Assembly (NCBI GenBank): GCA_965206025.1
Contig: CBDBIU010000004.1
Location: 1,240,001 to 1,304,000, forward strand
DNA length: 64,000 nt
DNA from: G963668345 sp965206025
Lineage (GTDB): Bacteria > Acidobacteriota > Terriglobia > Bryobacterales > UBA6623
Reading direction: 5' to 3'
Made by a program: the position numbers and the translations under genes. The notes below the pieces were generated by a model. The model made no database searches. It was not told the origin of the DNA and saw only the letters and a list, made by a program, of their open reading frames with translations. Below are positions 26,181 through 35,253 of the stretch, in pieces (positions within the stretch are counted from its first letter, which is position 1; every line of letters begins with the position of its first letter).

Positions 26181-26532
26181 GATGGCTTAGATTCAGAGGC
26201 GCCCGCCGCCGCACGTCAACCTCAAATCGAAATCCTCTCCACCTCATCGAGCAACACCTCATCATCGCGGCAGTCGTAGAGTCCGGTCGTCCGCGACCCT
26301 TTCGCTCAGAAACGCCTGACTCGATGCTGCAAGTGCTAAAACGAAATTCTCTCCACGTTTGCAAGCTCCGATGGGCGAGGCACAATGGGTGAGCGATCGG
26401 ACGCACGTTCCGGGCGAGTCTAGCTAAGCGAGGAACACATACCGTTCGGTCGTACAAGGACCAACGGCGCGACGAAATGCGCCAGTTTATCGTTCGTGCA
26501 AAGTGACACGGGAGAGAAAAGAAGGCATCCCC

Positions 26533-27117
26533 TCATTCGTTATTAACGGCTCGCCGCTCCGCCTCGCCTAAGCTCGCCAGTAGGTCGGCTCGGGCGGACT
26601 GAAACTCATTGCCTGGAAGAACAGGCTGCGCGCCGGCGACATCCACGTCTTGATAGAGTGTGACCCACGAGCGGCAACCTGCGTAGCGGCGGTCGTGGGG
26701 AATGGGAACGGGCCGCGGCAGTCGAAAAATCCGCGGCAATACGATAAACAAGGGTAGGTCGGGCCGGTACTCGTAGCGCAGGCGGATAAAAGGCTGCCCC
26801 CAGATGTGGTGACGGACAAGCCGCTCGATGGCCTCCATCTCAACCGGCGCCCGCAAAACGTCGGTCACCTGGGCCAGGTAGCGGATTTCCACAACGTTCG
26901 GCTCCGGAGGTTCGAGCTTTTCGAAGAGGCTATGGAACTGGGGGCGAATGGAGTCGGCGTGCTGGTGCTCCCATGTCGGAAAGAATACGAACCGGTCATG
27001 TTTGAGCTCGAAACCTCGCTTGCCCTCGGCGATTCCGCCCTTTCGCAGCAGAAACGTTTGCCCGCCCTCGGCCAACGCCTCGACGAGGACCGCCCACTCC
27101 TTGAGAGCCGTTTTCAT
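26533..27117 (-). CDS. DUF1802 family protein
   Basis: 194 residues. ALKEWAVLVEALAEGGQTFLLRKGGIAE and FFPTWEHQ at the N-terminus are characteristic of DUF1802, a family of unknown function. No membrane spans. It is last in a four-gene minus-strand row behind the phosphofructokinase (47-bp gap), suggesting shared transcription. Confidence 0.8.
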   Translation of the reverse strand: MKTALKEWAVLVEALAEGGQTFLLRKGGIAEGKRGFELKHDRFVFFPTWEHQHADSIRPQFHSLFEKLEPPEPNVVEIRYLAQVTDVLRAPVEMEAIERLVRHHIWGQPFIRLRYEYRPDLPLFIVLPRIFRLPRPVPIPHDRRYAGCRSWVTLYQDVDVAGAQPVLPGNEFQSARADLLASLGEAERRAVNNE

Positions 27118-27164
27118 GGCGCGCCGGCCTTCCTCTCACATTATGGCGGACCCGGGCGCCTGGA

Positions 27165-28340
27165 CTACGCCCGTGTCAGGAACAGCGGCAGGTTCGTCTT
27201 AGCCGAGTAGTTCGGGCGGTAGCGATCGGTATTGTACATGGTGTCCACGTCGGCCCTTCTCGCTCCGAGGCCGGGGTCGGGGATTTCCGTGTCCGTGTAA
27301 CAGCCGTTTCGAACGCTCATCATGCGCCCTTGTCCGCCGTCTTGAATGCACTCCAGAGCCATGGTGGCGAACGTGGTGGCCACCATTTTGTCCAGGAAAT
27401 CCGGGTCGCCGCTGCGCAGTTGATACGTTAGGTCGTAGACCACCGTCTCTTCACCGGCGATGCCTCTGAGTTGGTCGCTAAACGCTTCGGCGATGTTGAC
27501 CTTCTTGCGATGGCCGTAGGCGTCCGGCGGGCCATATTCCTCCACTTCGCGCCCCGCCCAGGTCGCGCCCTCGGAAAGAACGACCAGAGCGTATCGGCTG
27601 GGATTGTTCTTCTTGTCGGTTACCAGCAGATCGATCATCTTTCGGAGATCGAAGGGGGCTTCGGGAATGCCGCAGCGGACCGAAGTCACGTAAGCGGCAT
27701 AAAGCGCGGTGAACCCGGCGTCGCGGCCGAAGATACGAAAGACGCCGATTCGTTCATGCGATCCCACGGTGGTGCGAATGCGGTTAATGGCATCGACCGC
27801 GCGGGTTGTTGCCGTCGAGAAGCCGATGCAATATTCGGTGTTTTGCACGTCGTTGTCCATCGTCTTGGGAACGGCCACTACCGGAAACTGCTCGCCGTTG
27901 AGCACGGACGAGTAGCTCAACGTATCGTCCCCGCCGATGGTCAACAGATAGTCGACCCCTAGCCGCTGAAGATTTTCGAGGACAATCGGCGTCATGTTGA
28001 CCACGCCGGGCTCCACCTCCTTGCACCCGCCCAGTCTTTTCTTGACGTGCTCGGGCAAGCGGTCTACCTTCAGCCGCGAAGGTTTGGTCCGAGAGGTATG
28101 AAGAAACGTGCCCCCGGTGCGGTCGATCGTACGGGTGTTGGCGCGGGTCAGGTCCACGAAATATTCCTCATCGAAGCCGTCGTCAAGATTCGGGTACGTC
28201 AAACCGGCCCAGCCGCGGCGAATGCCGACGACTCGGTAACCCGGCTTCGACGTGGCGCCGTAGACGACTGACTTGATGACGGAGTTCAAGCCGGGAACGT
28301 CGCCGCCGCCGGTCAGGATTGCAATGGTTTTGTCGGCCAT
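27165..28340 (-). CDS. 6-phosphofructokinase, probably PPi-dependent type
   Basis: 391 residues of the PfkA superfamily. ILTGGGDVPGLN binds the phosphoryl donor, TIGGDDTLSY (~residue 135) has GGDD where ATP enzymes have GGDG, and PKTMDND (~160) has lysine where ATP enzymes have glycine (PGTIDND). Both changes are known markers of pyrophosphate-dependent enzymes, so fructose-6-phosphate is probably phosphorylated reversibly with PPi. The catalytic Asp of TMDND is present. It follows a small unknown gene by 6 bp and a response regulator further upstream, an unusual setting for a glycolytic enzyme. Confidence 0.88.
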   Translation of the reverse strand: MADKTIAILTGGGDVPGLNSVIKSVVYGATSKPGYRVVGIRRGWAGLTYPNLDDGFDEEYFVDLTRANTRTIDRTGGTFLHTSRTKPSRLKVDRLPEHVKKRLGGCKEVEPGVVNMTPIVLENLQRLGVDYLLTIGGDDTLSYSSVLNGEQFPVVAVPKTMDNDVQNTEYCIGFSTATTRAVDAINRIRTTVGSHERIGVFRIFGRDAGFTALYAAYVTSVRCGIPEAPFDLRKMIDLLVTDKKNNPSRYALVVLSEGATWAGREVEEYGPPDAYGHRKKVNIAEAFSDQLRGIAGEETVVYDLTYQLRSGDPDFLDKMVATTFATMALECIQDGGQGRMMSVRNGCYTDTEIPDPGLGARRADVDTMYNTDRYRPNYSAKTNLPLFLTRA

Positions 28341-28346
28341 CTCGCT

Positions 28347-28832
28347 TTACCCCCGTGTCGGGCCGGCCGGCAGAAAGATCGCCGAAGAGCGGTCGAGTTC
28401 CCCGGCCAGATGATTCGTATAGAGCACGATGAGCGACTCCGAACAACGCCGGCGAAACTGCTCGAAGACTCTCGCCTGCCATCCATCTTCCAACTCTTTC
28501 GCGGCCGCGGAATTCTTGTCGAAAAACCCGCTGCCGTCATGCTCAATTTCGAGAAAGTCGAGCACTTCGACGACAAAGGGAAGGTTCGACACCAGGATGC
28601 CCTGCGCCAGCTCGTGCGCCAAATCTTGCTCTCCTTGCATCAGCCGATCCCAAAGTCTGGGAACGGCGCGGCGCAGCCGCTCCCGATTGAGTTTGCTGAG
28701 ATGAGCGCGGACTTTGAACGATTCATAAACATCATAGGTGCGCAACCGGCCCATCGAGACGCCCTCCACGAGCTCCTGAAAGCTAGAACGGCCCAGCGCT
28801 TGAAAAACTTCAGTCAGATCCATGGTTTTCAT
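28347..28832 (-). CDS. Conserved hypothetical protein, helical
   Basis: 161 residues, no family recognised. Largely charged and helical; no signal or membrane segment. The start (MKTMDLTEVFQALGRSSF) resembles short regulatory proteins found next to response regulators, but this is only an impression. It lies 133 bp after the response regulator and 6 bp before the phosphofructokinase, so it is coding by context. Confidence 0.65.
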   Translation of the reverse strand: MKTMDLTEVFQALGRSSFQELVEGVSMGRLRTYDVYESFKVRAHLSKLNRERLRRAVPRLWDRLMQGEQDLAHELAQGILVSNLPFVVEVLDFLEIEHDGSGFFDKNSAAAKELEDGWQARVFEQFRRRCSESLIVLYTNHLAGELDRSSAIFLPAGPTRG

Positions 28833-28965
28833 GATCCTACAAAACCCAGAACGGCTCCAACCCGGCGACGAGACGTCAGTCGGCTTGGAGCGGCATCGGG
28901 TCCCGGCGGGCTCGGCGTTCCCACTTCTCCGCGGTGGCGGCGCCGACGGGCGGGAGTTCGTAGGC

Positions 28966-30264
28966 TTACGCTTCAGAAGTAGACGCTTGGGATCCCGTGC
29001 CTGCGTAGAACGTCAACCGAAACAGATGATCTTCGCGCCAAGCGAAGTACGTCTCTTTTTTGTAAAGTACATTCGAGGGCGCCTCGGAGGGCTGGTTGTT
29101 GATTTCCGGTAGGCCCAGCACCACATCGATCTTGCGCGTCCCGCAGGAGTTCTTGATGCGCCCGGCGATCACGTTGAGCATCTCTTGGATACCGCTGGAT
29201 TCGGATTCTTCGTCGATGTCCCCTTCCTCGCAGTCAAGCATCGTTGTTACGAGCGTTCGAGCCGAACTGCGCTTGCAGTCCATGTGCACAGCCAGCCTAA
29301 GGTCGTCGCTGTCGGCGTGCAGGCCCATTGTGCCAAATAGGTCAAACCCGGGATCGCCTTCCGGCGGTTCGGCGTCCGCGGGCTCTTCGCCGGTCATCAT
29401 GCCGAGGCTCTGGCGCAAGGCGGTGACGATTTCAGGCTCGAGCGACCCTACCCAGGAAAGAATGCCATGCTTAGGCGGTGCCTTTCCCGCCAACAACTGA
29501 ACGACGTTGGACAAGAAGCTTTCGGGCACATAGGTATGAGGCAGCCATCCAGCAACATCTTCAGAATCGGGCACTTGGGATTCCGAGTCGGCAAGCAGAA
29601 ACACCCGTAACTCGTTCTTCTCGCCCAGATTCCGAACCTTGCCGAGCATGAACTCCAGCGGCGGTCCCGGTAGTTCAGGGGAGAGCAGAATCAGGTCCGG
29701 CTTCCAGCGCAGCACCCTAACCAAGACATCCCCCACCGTGCGGGTCGTTTGCACGTCGAACTGCACGGAGAGGGCGGTGTCGGCAAACTCGCAGAAATTG
29801 GGGTCCGGGTCAGCGACCAGGATACGCATCCGAGAGCGGTCGTTCTTGCTGCCGCCCCGCAGTCGTGCTTCTATCACTCGCTGCCGGGCCTTTTCCACGC
29901 GAGTGATGACTCGATCCTGCTGTAGCGGCTTGAGAATGTAGTCGGAGACGCCAAGACCGATAGCTTGCTTGATCGTGTCTTCGTCCCCTAACCTGGAAGC
30001 TACGATTACCTCTAGGTTGGCGTTGGCCGGATCGGCTCGGATGATGGAAAGCATCTCGATTCCATTGAGGACCGGCATCTTGACGTCCGCAATGACCAGG
30101 TCGACCCCTTGCGCGGCGATGGATTCCAGAGCCTGCAAGCCGTCTTCCGCCTCCAGTACATCGGCGGTCATCGACCTGGTTATCCACCGTACCAGCAGAT
30201 GACGGACCGTGGGTTCATCATCGACGATCAAGACCTTGAAAGCGCCCGCCTCGTCCATTTGCAC
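28966..30264 (-). CDS. Response regulator: REC, degenerate REC, CheX-like domain
   Basis: 432 residues. Residues ~8-125 form a receiver with the phospho-acceptor in LVIADVKMPVLNG (D~60) and the KPLQQD lysine. A second receiver-like domain (~145-265) has LLSPELPGPP where the acceptor aspartate should be, so it cannot be phosphorylated conventionally. The C-terminal ~120 residues match the CheX-like fold, with EMLNVIAGRI giving the ExxN pair used by CheX/CheC phosphatases. It may dephosphorylate a response regulator or only bind one. First gene of the row leading to the phosphofructokinase. Confidence 0.82.
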   Translation of the reverse strand: MQMDEAGAFKVLIVDDEPTVRHLLVRWITRSMTADVLEAEDGLQALESIAAQGVDLVIADVKMPVLNGIEMLSIIRADPANANLEVIVASRLGDEDTIKQAIGLGVSDYILKPLQQDRVITRVEKARQRVIEARLRGGSKNDRSRMRILVADPDPNFCEFADTALSVQFDVQTTRTVGDVLVRVLRWKPDLILLSPELPGPPLEFMLGKVRNLGEKNELRVFLLADSESQVPDSEDVAGWLPHTYVPESFLSNVVQLLAGKAPPKHGILSWVGSLEPEIVTALRQSLGMMTGEEPADAEPPEGDPGFDLFGTMGLHADSDDLRLAVHMDCKRSSARTLVTTMLDCEEGDIDEESESSGIQEMLNVIAGRIKNSCGTRKIDVVLGLPEINNQPSEAPSNVLYKKETYFAWREDHLFRLTFYAGTGSQASTSEA

Positions 30265-30301
30265 CTCAGTTCTCTGTTCGACATGGAAAACCCTTTGGCT
30301 T

Positions 30302-30520
30302 TAGAGCGCATTTCTCGCCACCTGGCGAGGCGAAGTCCTGGGGAGGCCCGTTAGTAGAAGGCGCGCGCCGCTCGGCGCCCAGTTTCTTGACCCCCAAGGG
30401 ACAGGCGCCTGAGGCCCAGCTCCTCCGAAACGGCGGTCGCTCGTGGAGGTCAGCTCTCACCTAAAGCCCAACCGCTTCTCAGGTACCTGTCCCAGCCGCC
30501 CGACAGCCGGCGTCCGCTGA
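30302..30520 (+). repeat. Dispersed TIR repeat, long copy (R4)
   Basis: Left end TAGAGCGCATTTCTCGCCA followed by CCTGGCGAGGCGAAG. The interior parallels R1: CTCGGCGCCCAGTTTCTTGA, GCGCCTGAGG, GAAACGGCGG, and ACCTGTCCC. The right end is not clear. It fills the region between the response regulator and motB; the rest of this gap (to 30707) holds nothing recognised. Confidence 0.6.
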
Positions 30521-30707
30521 TCTCCCCTGCCTTCGCAGTGGGTTTAGCCGGCCCACTCCTCGCCGGCCTGGGCGGTAACCGGGCGCGCACAAGCACCGCA
30601 TCGCCCGCTGGGGTCACGGCCTACTCCCTGATCCAGTCCGCTCCATTCGCACAGGCACTCCGGTCAGCCTCGCCTTTGGCGCCGAAACCGAGCGGCGACA
30701 AACCGTT

Positions 30708-31484
30708 TCAGTCCGCCCCCGCCTCTCCCCCGGGTTCCATGGCAGCCGCATCCTTGGTGAGGATGACAACCGCGACGCGCCGATTCTTGGCCCGGTTTTC
30801 CGGCGTATCGTTCGGGGCGACGGGACGATACTCGCCATATCCGGAGACGGCCAGCCGTTCCGAGGAAATGTTGTGGCGGTCCGTTAGAAACTTCAGCACC
30901 GTGATCGCACGGGCCGTCGAGAGTCGCCAGTTGGAAGGAAACCTGGGGGTGTGAATGGGCGTGTTGTCGGTATGGCCTTCCAGACGAATCTGCCCCGGTA
31001 TCTTCGTCAAGCTTTGGGCCACTCGGGCCATCACGCCCAGCGATTCCGCTTGCAAAGTGGCGGCTCCGGGGGCGAAAAAAGTGGATTCCCGAAGGTTCAT
31101 TACCAAGCCTCTCGGCTGAAGTGAGAGTTCGATCTCGCCGCTTTTGATCTCGGGCAGCAATTCTGCTTCCACTTGCTGAATGGACTCACTCATCTCGGAC
31201 CGTGTGAGAGCTTGATGCTGCAAGACGGCTTGATCGGGCGCTGGTTGTTCCCCGAAAGGGTCGCCCGTCGCTGCTCGTCGAGGCGCAACTCCTGACGGGG
31301 CGGCACCCCGCTGCACGTAAGACTCGAATGTTGCCGCGAAAGATTCCATCTTCGTCTGGTCCGCCGTGGAGTAGGCGAATAAGACAACGAAGAAAGCAAA
31401 CATCAAGGTCACGAAATCCGCGTAGGAGACGAGCCAGCGCTCGTGATTTTCACCGAGTCCTCTGGAAGCCCTTGGCATGAACAA
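30708..31484 (-). CDS. motB: MotB-like flagellar motor / OmpA-family protein
   Basis: 258 residues. Residues ~17-38 (RWLVSYADFVTLMFAFFVVL) are the MotB membrane helix with the proton-binding aspartate. Residues ~110-250 are an OmpA/MotB peptidoglycan-binding domain (RLEGHTDNTPIHTPRFPSNW, SSERLAVSGYGEYRPVAPND, NRRVAVVIL). A stator needs MotA, usually just upstream; none is found in the next 420 bp or elsewhere in the window, and no other flagellar genes are seen. Another MotA locus or a lost gene is possible. Confidence 0.88.
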   Translation of the reverse strand: MFMPRASRGLGENHERWLVSYADFVTLMFAFFVVLFAYSTADQTKMESFAATFESYVQRGAAPSGVAPRRAATGDPFGEQPAPDQAVLQHQALTRSEMSESIQQVEAELLPEIKSGEIELSLQPRGLVMNLRESTFFAPGAATLQAESLGVMARVAQSLTKIPGQIRLEGHTDNTPIHTPRFPSNWRLSTARAITVLKFLTDRHNISSERLAVSGYGEYRPVAPNDTPENRAKNRRVAVVILTKDAAAMEPGGEAGAD

Positions 31485-31704
31485 CCCGCCTAGGAAGAAG
31501 TCCTACCGAAAAACGCATCCGGCGGGGAAGATGCGGCTCGACTCAACCCGCCTGCCGGTTTCGCCCAGCGCCCGATGCCCCCACCGCATGAGGCGGCAAC
31601 GCGGAGCGTGGCAAAGCAGGCCTGCGCGTTTCTGAGTCTCACAAAATCCGACGGCCGTACCGCCGTATCGTCAAAGCCGCGCGGCCCTAGCCCGTGGCGG
31701 AAGT
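31485..31704. other. Region upstream of motB without a recognisable gene
   Basis: MotA would be expected here on the minus strand. The frame at 31490-31756 gives no MotA-like helices or P-x-G motifs. An AGCCCGTGGCGGAAGT string near 31690 resembles the inverted repeat at 8241. Confidence 0.4.
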
Positions 31705-31776
31705 TAGCGCGCATTTCTCGCCAGCCGACGGTCGAAGCACGCCATAGCCTCGCCACTCGGTGAGAAATGCAGGCTA
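31705..31776 (+). repeat. Dispersed TIR repeat, minimal complete copy (R5)
   Basis: 72 bp with both ends: TAGCGCGCATTTCTCGCCAG at the left and TCGGTGAGAAATGCAGGCTA at the right, an inverted pair. Only CGACGGTCGAAGCACGCCAT and a short spacer are kept between them. It is the smallest complete member and defines the family ends. Confidence 0.72.
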
Positions 31777-31905
31777 GCCCAGGGGCGCGCCGCCAACCAG
31801 ACTCTTATCGGCAGGAAACGTTATCTCCTTGGCAGGCGCTCTCCGGGATGTCGGTAAAGCCTTAGAAAGCAGCGACTCTCCGACCCGGCGCTACCTGGTT
31901 CGGCG

Positions 31906-33558
31906 CTATTGTTCCTTGCGCCACGACGCCTCTCGAGCCGCTAGGAACTCGTCGCCGGGGTTCCACGTGGGCAGGTCGGGCAGTTCCGCTGCGCGGCGTC
32001 CAATCTCGAAACCAACCCGGGCGAGTTGCTCAAGTCCGGAAAAGTCCCAAGAGGGATCGACCTCGTCCGAGGGCTGATGGTAATGGTTGGCGACGTAGGT
32101 TTCACGAGCTTTCTTTCCCGACCCGAGCGGCCGGCCCAGGAAGTCGCCGGTGAGTCGCAAAGAAAAGGCGGGCACGCCGGCCTTCGCCAGGCTGAAATGG
32201 TCCGAGCGGTAGTAGTAGCCTTGTTCGGGATGGGCTTCGGGGCTAATCGACAGTCCGAATTCTTCGGCGGTCCGGTCGACGAGACCCCGAAGAGTAGTGC
32301 GCTCATAACCCGGCAACGTGATGTCTCGGCTGGGTCCGAGGGGCATCAAGCCGTCAAAATTAATGTTCACAGCCGTCATCCCCGTCGGAACAACCGGGTG
32401 GCGAGCGTAGAATTCCGATCCCCGCAGACCTCCCTCTTCCGCTGTCACGGCGGCGAAGACAATCGATCTTGGGGGCGACGGAATCCGTTGGGCGAAGGCG
32501 CGGGCCAGCTCGATGATCAGGCCACAGCCGGTAGCGTTGTCGACCGCGCCGTTATAGATGCTGTCCCCATCGACAGGGACACCGACTCCCAAATGATCCC
32601 AGTGCGCGGTGTAGAGAACAGCTTCGCTCTTCCTGTCCGGATCGCTGCCTTCGACGATGCCGAGCACGTTATGCGTGTTCAGAGTCGTGATTTTACTCGC
32701 GATGCGCCCGCGCAAGCGAAGTTCCAGCGGGATCGGCCGGAAGTCACTCGAATTAGCCAGCTCCAGCAACTCATCGAGATTCTTGCCGGTTGAAGTGATA
32801 AGCCGCTCACCCACCTCGGCCGTCACCCAGCCGGCGGCCGAGAGCGCCGGTTCACCGGGCTGAAGTTTCACATAAGGGTTCGCGCGACCCCACGAGTTGC
32901 GGACAACTCCCCAGGGATAGCCCGCCGTGTCGGGCGTGTGGATGATGACGGCGCCCAGGGCCCCGCGGCGAAGGGCTTCCTCATACTTGAACGTCCAGCG
33001 ACCGTAGTAGGTCAGCGCCTTGCCGGCGAAGAAATTCGGGTCATCCGAGGGAGGTTCGTTGGTGAACAACAAGACAACCTTGCCTTCGACGTCCGCATCT
33101 TTGTAGTCATCCCACTCATACTCGGGGGCCGAGATTCCATGGCCGACGAATACGACTTCGGCGTCGACGGCCTCGTCGGTCCGCTGCCGCCGATTGATGA
33201 CCACGAAGTCATCGGGAAGATTTACGTTGATGGTCCGGCCCGGCCGCAGCCAAGAGAGTTTTGTCTCCGGGAGCGACTCAACACCGACGAGGGAGACCTT
33301 TTGAAAGTAGGTCCCGCCGTCGCCGACGGGCTGCAATCCGGCCAGCGCGAACTGCGTGGCGATGTACTCGGTAGCCAGCGTCTCCCCGCGGGTCGCAACG
33401 CCGCGGCCTTCAAGCGAGTCAGAGGCAAGAAAGCCCACGTGGGCGGCGATCCGCTCTCCGCTGATGAAGCGGTCCGCCAGGGGCCGGCGGGCGGCGGTTT
33501 GGCACGCCGAACCCACGAGAGCAAGCAGCGCGGCGATCGTCCCCAGCAGCAGTCTCAC
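31906..33558 (-). CDS. M28 family metallopeptidase lipoprotein with PA domain
   Basis: About 550 residues from GTG 33558, which gives a lipoprotein signal (RLLLGTIAALLALVGSAC). The frame is open further upstream to 33684, but that part runs into the neighbouring IS. Residues ~150-300 contain a protease-associated insertion. Zinc ligands are visible: HWDHLGVG, DNATGCG, AEEGGLRGS, NFDGLMPLG and RSDHFSLAKAG. Secreted aminopeptidase activity is expected. The IS end lies ~40 bp upstream of the chosen start and has probably replaced the native promoter. Confidence 0.85.
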   Translation of the reverse strand: MRLLLGTIAALLALVGSACQTAARRPLADRFISGERIAAHVGFLASDSLEGRGVATRGETLATEYIATQFALAGLQPVGDGGTYFQKVSLVGVESLPETKLSWLRPGRTINVNLPDDFVVINRRQRTDEAVDAEVVFVGHGISAPEYEWDDYKDADVEGKVVLLFTNEPPSDDPNFFAGKALTYYGRWTFKYEEALRRGALGAVIIHTPDTAGYPWGVVRNSWGRANPYVKLQPGEPALSAAGWVTAEVGERLITSTGKNLDELLELANSSDFRPIPLELRLRGRIASKITTLNTHNVLGIVEGSDPDRKSEAVLYTAHWDHLGVGVPVDGDSIYNGAVDNATGCGLIIELARAFAQRIPSPPRSIVFAAVTAEEGGLRGSEFYARHPVVPTGMTAVNINFDGLMPLGPSRDITLPGYERTTLRGLVDRTAEEFGLSISPEAHPEQGYYYRSDHFSLAKAGVPAFSLRLTGDFLGRPLGSGKKARETYVANHYHQPSDEVDPSWDFSGLEQLARVGFEIGRRAAELPDLPTWNPGDEFLAAREASWRKEQ

Positions 33559-33597
33559 GGTTGCTGCGATGGTAGCACGACGAAAAGATGCAAGCCA

Positions 33598-35180
33598 CTG
33601 ACAGTCTTGTCTCATGCAAGATGAGTCTGAACGAGGAGTTTGTTTCTCACACAAGATGAGCCTGAAGGATCGGGGAGTGGGCATGCTGGGAATTGACTAT
33701 CCAAGTGCAAAACACCAGCAAGCTGAACCTGCAACAGATCCAGCAGTTTCTCCACTCCAGCGAGGAGATTCGATTCAAAGGCAAAGGGCGGGCCGAGATC
33801 TACACGTGGGTGGCGCGCACGCTTCGCCAGCACGGCTACAGCCGCCAAAACCGCGCCGACAAAGGGCTGCTGCGGCAGTATCTGGTCAAGATGACCGGAC
33901 TGAGCCGGGCGCAAATCACGCGGCTGATCCAGCAGTACCGGCAGGGCGGAGAACTCCAACCCGCCCGCTACCGGCGGCATCGCTTTGCCCGCAAGTACAC
34001 GCCCGCCGACGTCGAACTGCTGGCGGCGGTGGACGAGGCCCACGAAACCCTCAGCGGCCCGGCCACGCGCAAGATCCTCGAGCGGGAATACCAGCAGTAC
34101 CAGCAGCGCGAATACGAGCGGCTGGCGGGGATCTCGGTGGCCCAGATCTATCGCCTGCGGCGGCGCAGAGCCTACCGCCAGCGGCGGCTGCATTTCACCA
34201 AGACCCGGCCCACGGCGGTGTCGATCGGCGAGCGGCGCCGGCCCGACCCGCAAGGCCAACCCGGCTTTCTGCGAGTGGATACGGTGCATCAAGGGGATCG
34301 CGATGGCGTCAAGGGCGTCTACCACATCAATGCCGTGGATGAAGTCACCCAGTGGCAAGTGGTCGGCGCCACGCCCGCGATCAGTGAAGCCTGGCTGGAG
34401 CCGTTGCTGAAAGCCATGATCGAGCAGTTTCCCTTTCGTATCCGCGGCTTCCATTCCGACAACGGCAGCGAGTTCCTCAATCGCACGGTGGAGAAGCTAT
34501 TGAACAAGCTGCTGATCGAACAGACCAAGTCGCGTCCGCGGCACTCCAACGACAACGGCTTGGTGGAATCGAAAAACGGCGCGGTGATCCGCAAACACAT
34601 GGGATATACGTACATCGCGGCGCCGCACGCGGGGCGCATCCAGCGCTTCTACCAACAGCACTTCAATCCCTATTTGAACTTCCACCGGCCCTGCGGACAG
34701 CCCGAGATCAAGACCGACGCCAAAGGCAAGCAGAAGCGGGTGTACCGCCACTACCAGACGCCTTGGGAATCTTTCGAGAAGTTGCCCGAGGCCGCCAGCT
34801 ATCTCAAGCCAGGGCAGAGGCTGGAGGCTCTGGGCCGCATTGCCCAGGCCGAAAGCGACACGGCGGCGGCCCGCCGGATGCAGCGAGCCAAGCAGAAGCT
34901 GTTTGCCAGTTTCCGTTCCGCGAACACGCCGTGCTGAACAGCAGGAAGAGGGCTGTGGAAATGACGGGCGATGGAAAACGAGGAAAACCAAAACCAGGTT
35001 TCCCTTCGTTTCCCACCGCCCTTGGAAATCGCTCCGCGATTCCCACAATCCCACAACCCCGACGACGATTCTCCCCTTCCCAAAACTCAAAATCAAAAAG
35101 CCCGAAAGGAGCCCCAGCGACTCAAAAAGCCCCAACCCCCGTCTTCAGGCTCATCCTTCGATGAGAAAATGCTCTGACAG
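33598..35180 (+). mobile_element. Complete insertion sequence with DDE transposase
   Basis: About 1,583 bp. The ends form an imperfect inverted repeat: the left starts CTGACAGTCTTGTCTCATGC, the right (inverted) CTGTCAGAGCATTTTCTCAT. Inside, GATGAGTCTGAA and GATGAGCCTGAAG recur at the left and GATGAGCCTGAAG, inverted, at the right. One transposase gene occupies most of the element. No target duplication is visible on the two outer flanks. An old relative of the transposase lies at 59540-59960. Confidence 0.75.
33693..34937 (+). CDS. IS transposase, integrase-core (rve) DDE type
   Basis: 414 residues. An N-terminal helix-turn-helix region (~50-110, including MTGLSRAQITRLIQQYRQ) precedes an rve/integrase catalytic core with the DDE residues in FLRVDTVHQGD, FHSDNGSEF and LVESKNGAVIR. 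Family assignment beyond an rve-type transposase, IS481 or ISNCY-like, is uncertain. The gene is intact and the ends are present, so the element may still move. Confidence 0.88.
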   Translation: MTIQVQNTSKLNLQQIQQFLHSSEEIRFKGKGRAEIYTWVARTLRQHGYSRQNRADKGLLRQYLVKMTGLSRAQITRLIQQYRQGGELQPARYRRHRFARKYTPADVELLAAVDEAHETLSGPATRKILEREYQQYQQREYERLAGISVAQIYRLRRRRAYRQRRLHFTKTRPTAVSIGERRRPDPQGQPGFLRVDTVHQGDRDGVKGVYHINAVDEVTQWQVVGATPAISEAWLEPLLKAMIEQFPFRIRGFHSDNGSEFLNRTVEKLLNKLLIEQTKSRPRHSNDNGLVESKNGAVIRKHMGYTYIAAPHAGRIQRFYQQHFNPYLNFHRPCGQPEIKTDAKGKQKRVYRHYQTPWESFEKLPEAASYLKPGQRLEALGRIAQAESDTAAARRMQRAKQKLFASFRSANTPC

Positions 35181-35253
35181 ACTCGGTTGAAGCGCGGTTG
35201 GGGCCTGGCCGTACGCCATGGCCGCTCACTGGCGTTCGCGGCTCCGAATCAGG

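Noticed and set aside
26094..26279. 61-codon gene after the NCS2 fusion
   Set aside because: It is only the last ~30 residues of a histidine kinase plus random sequence.
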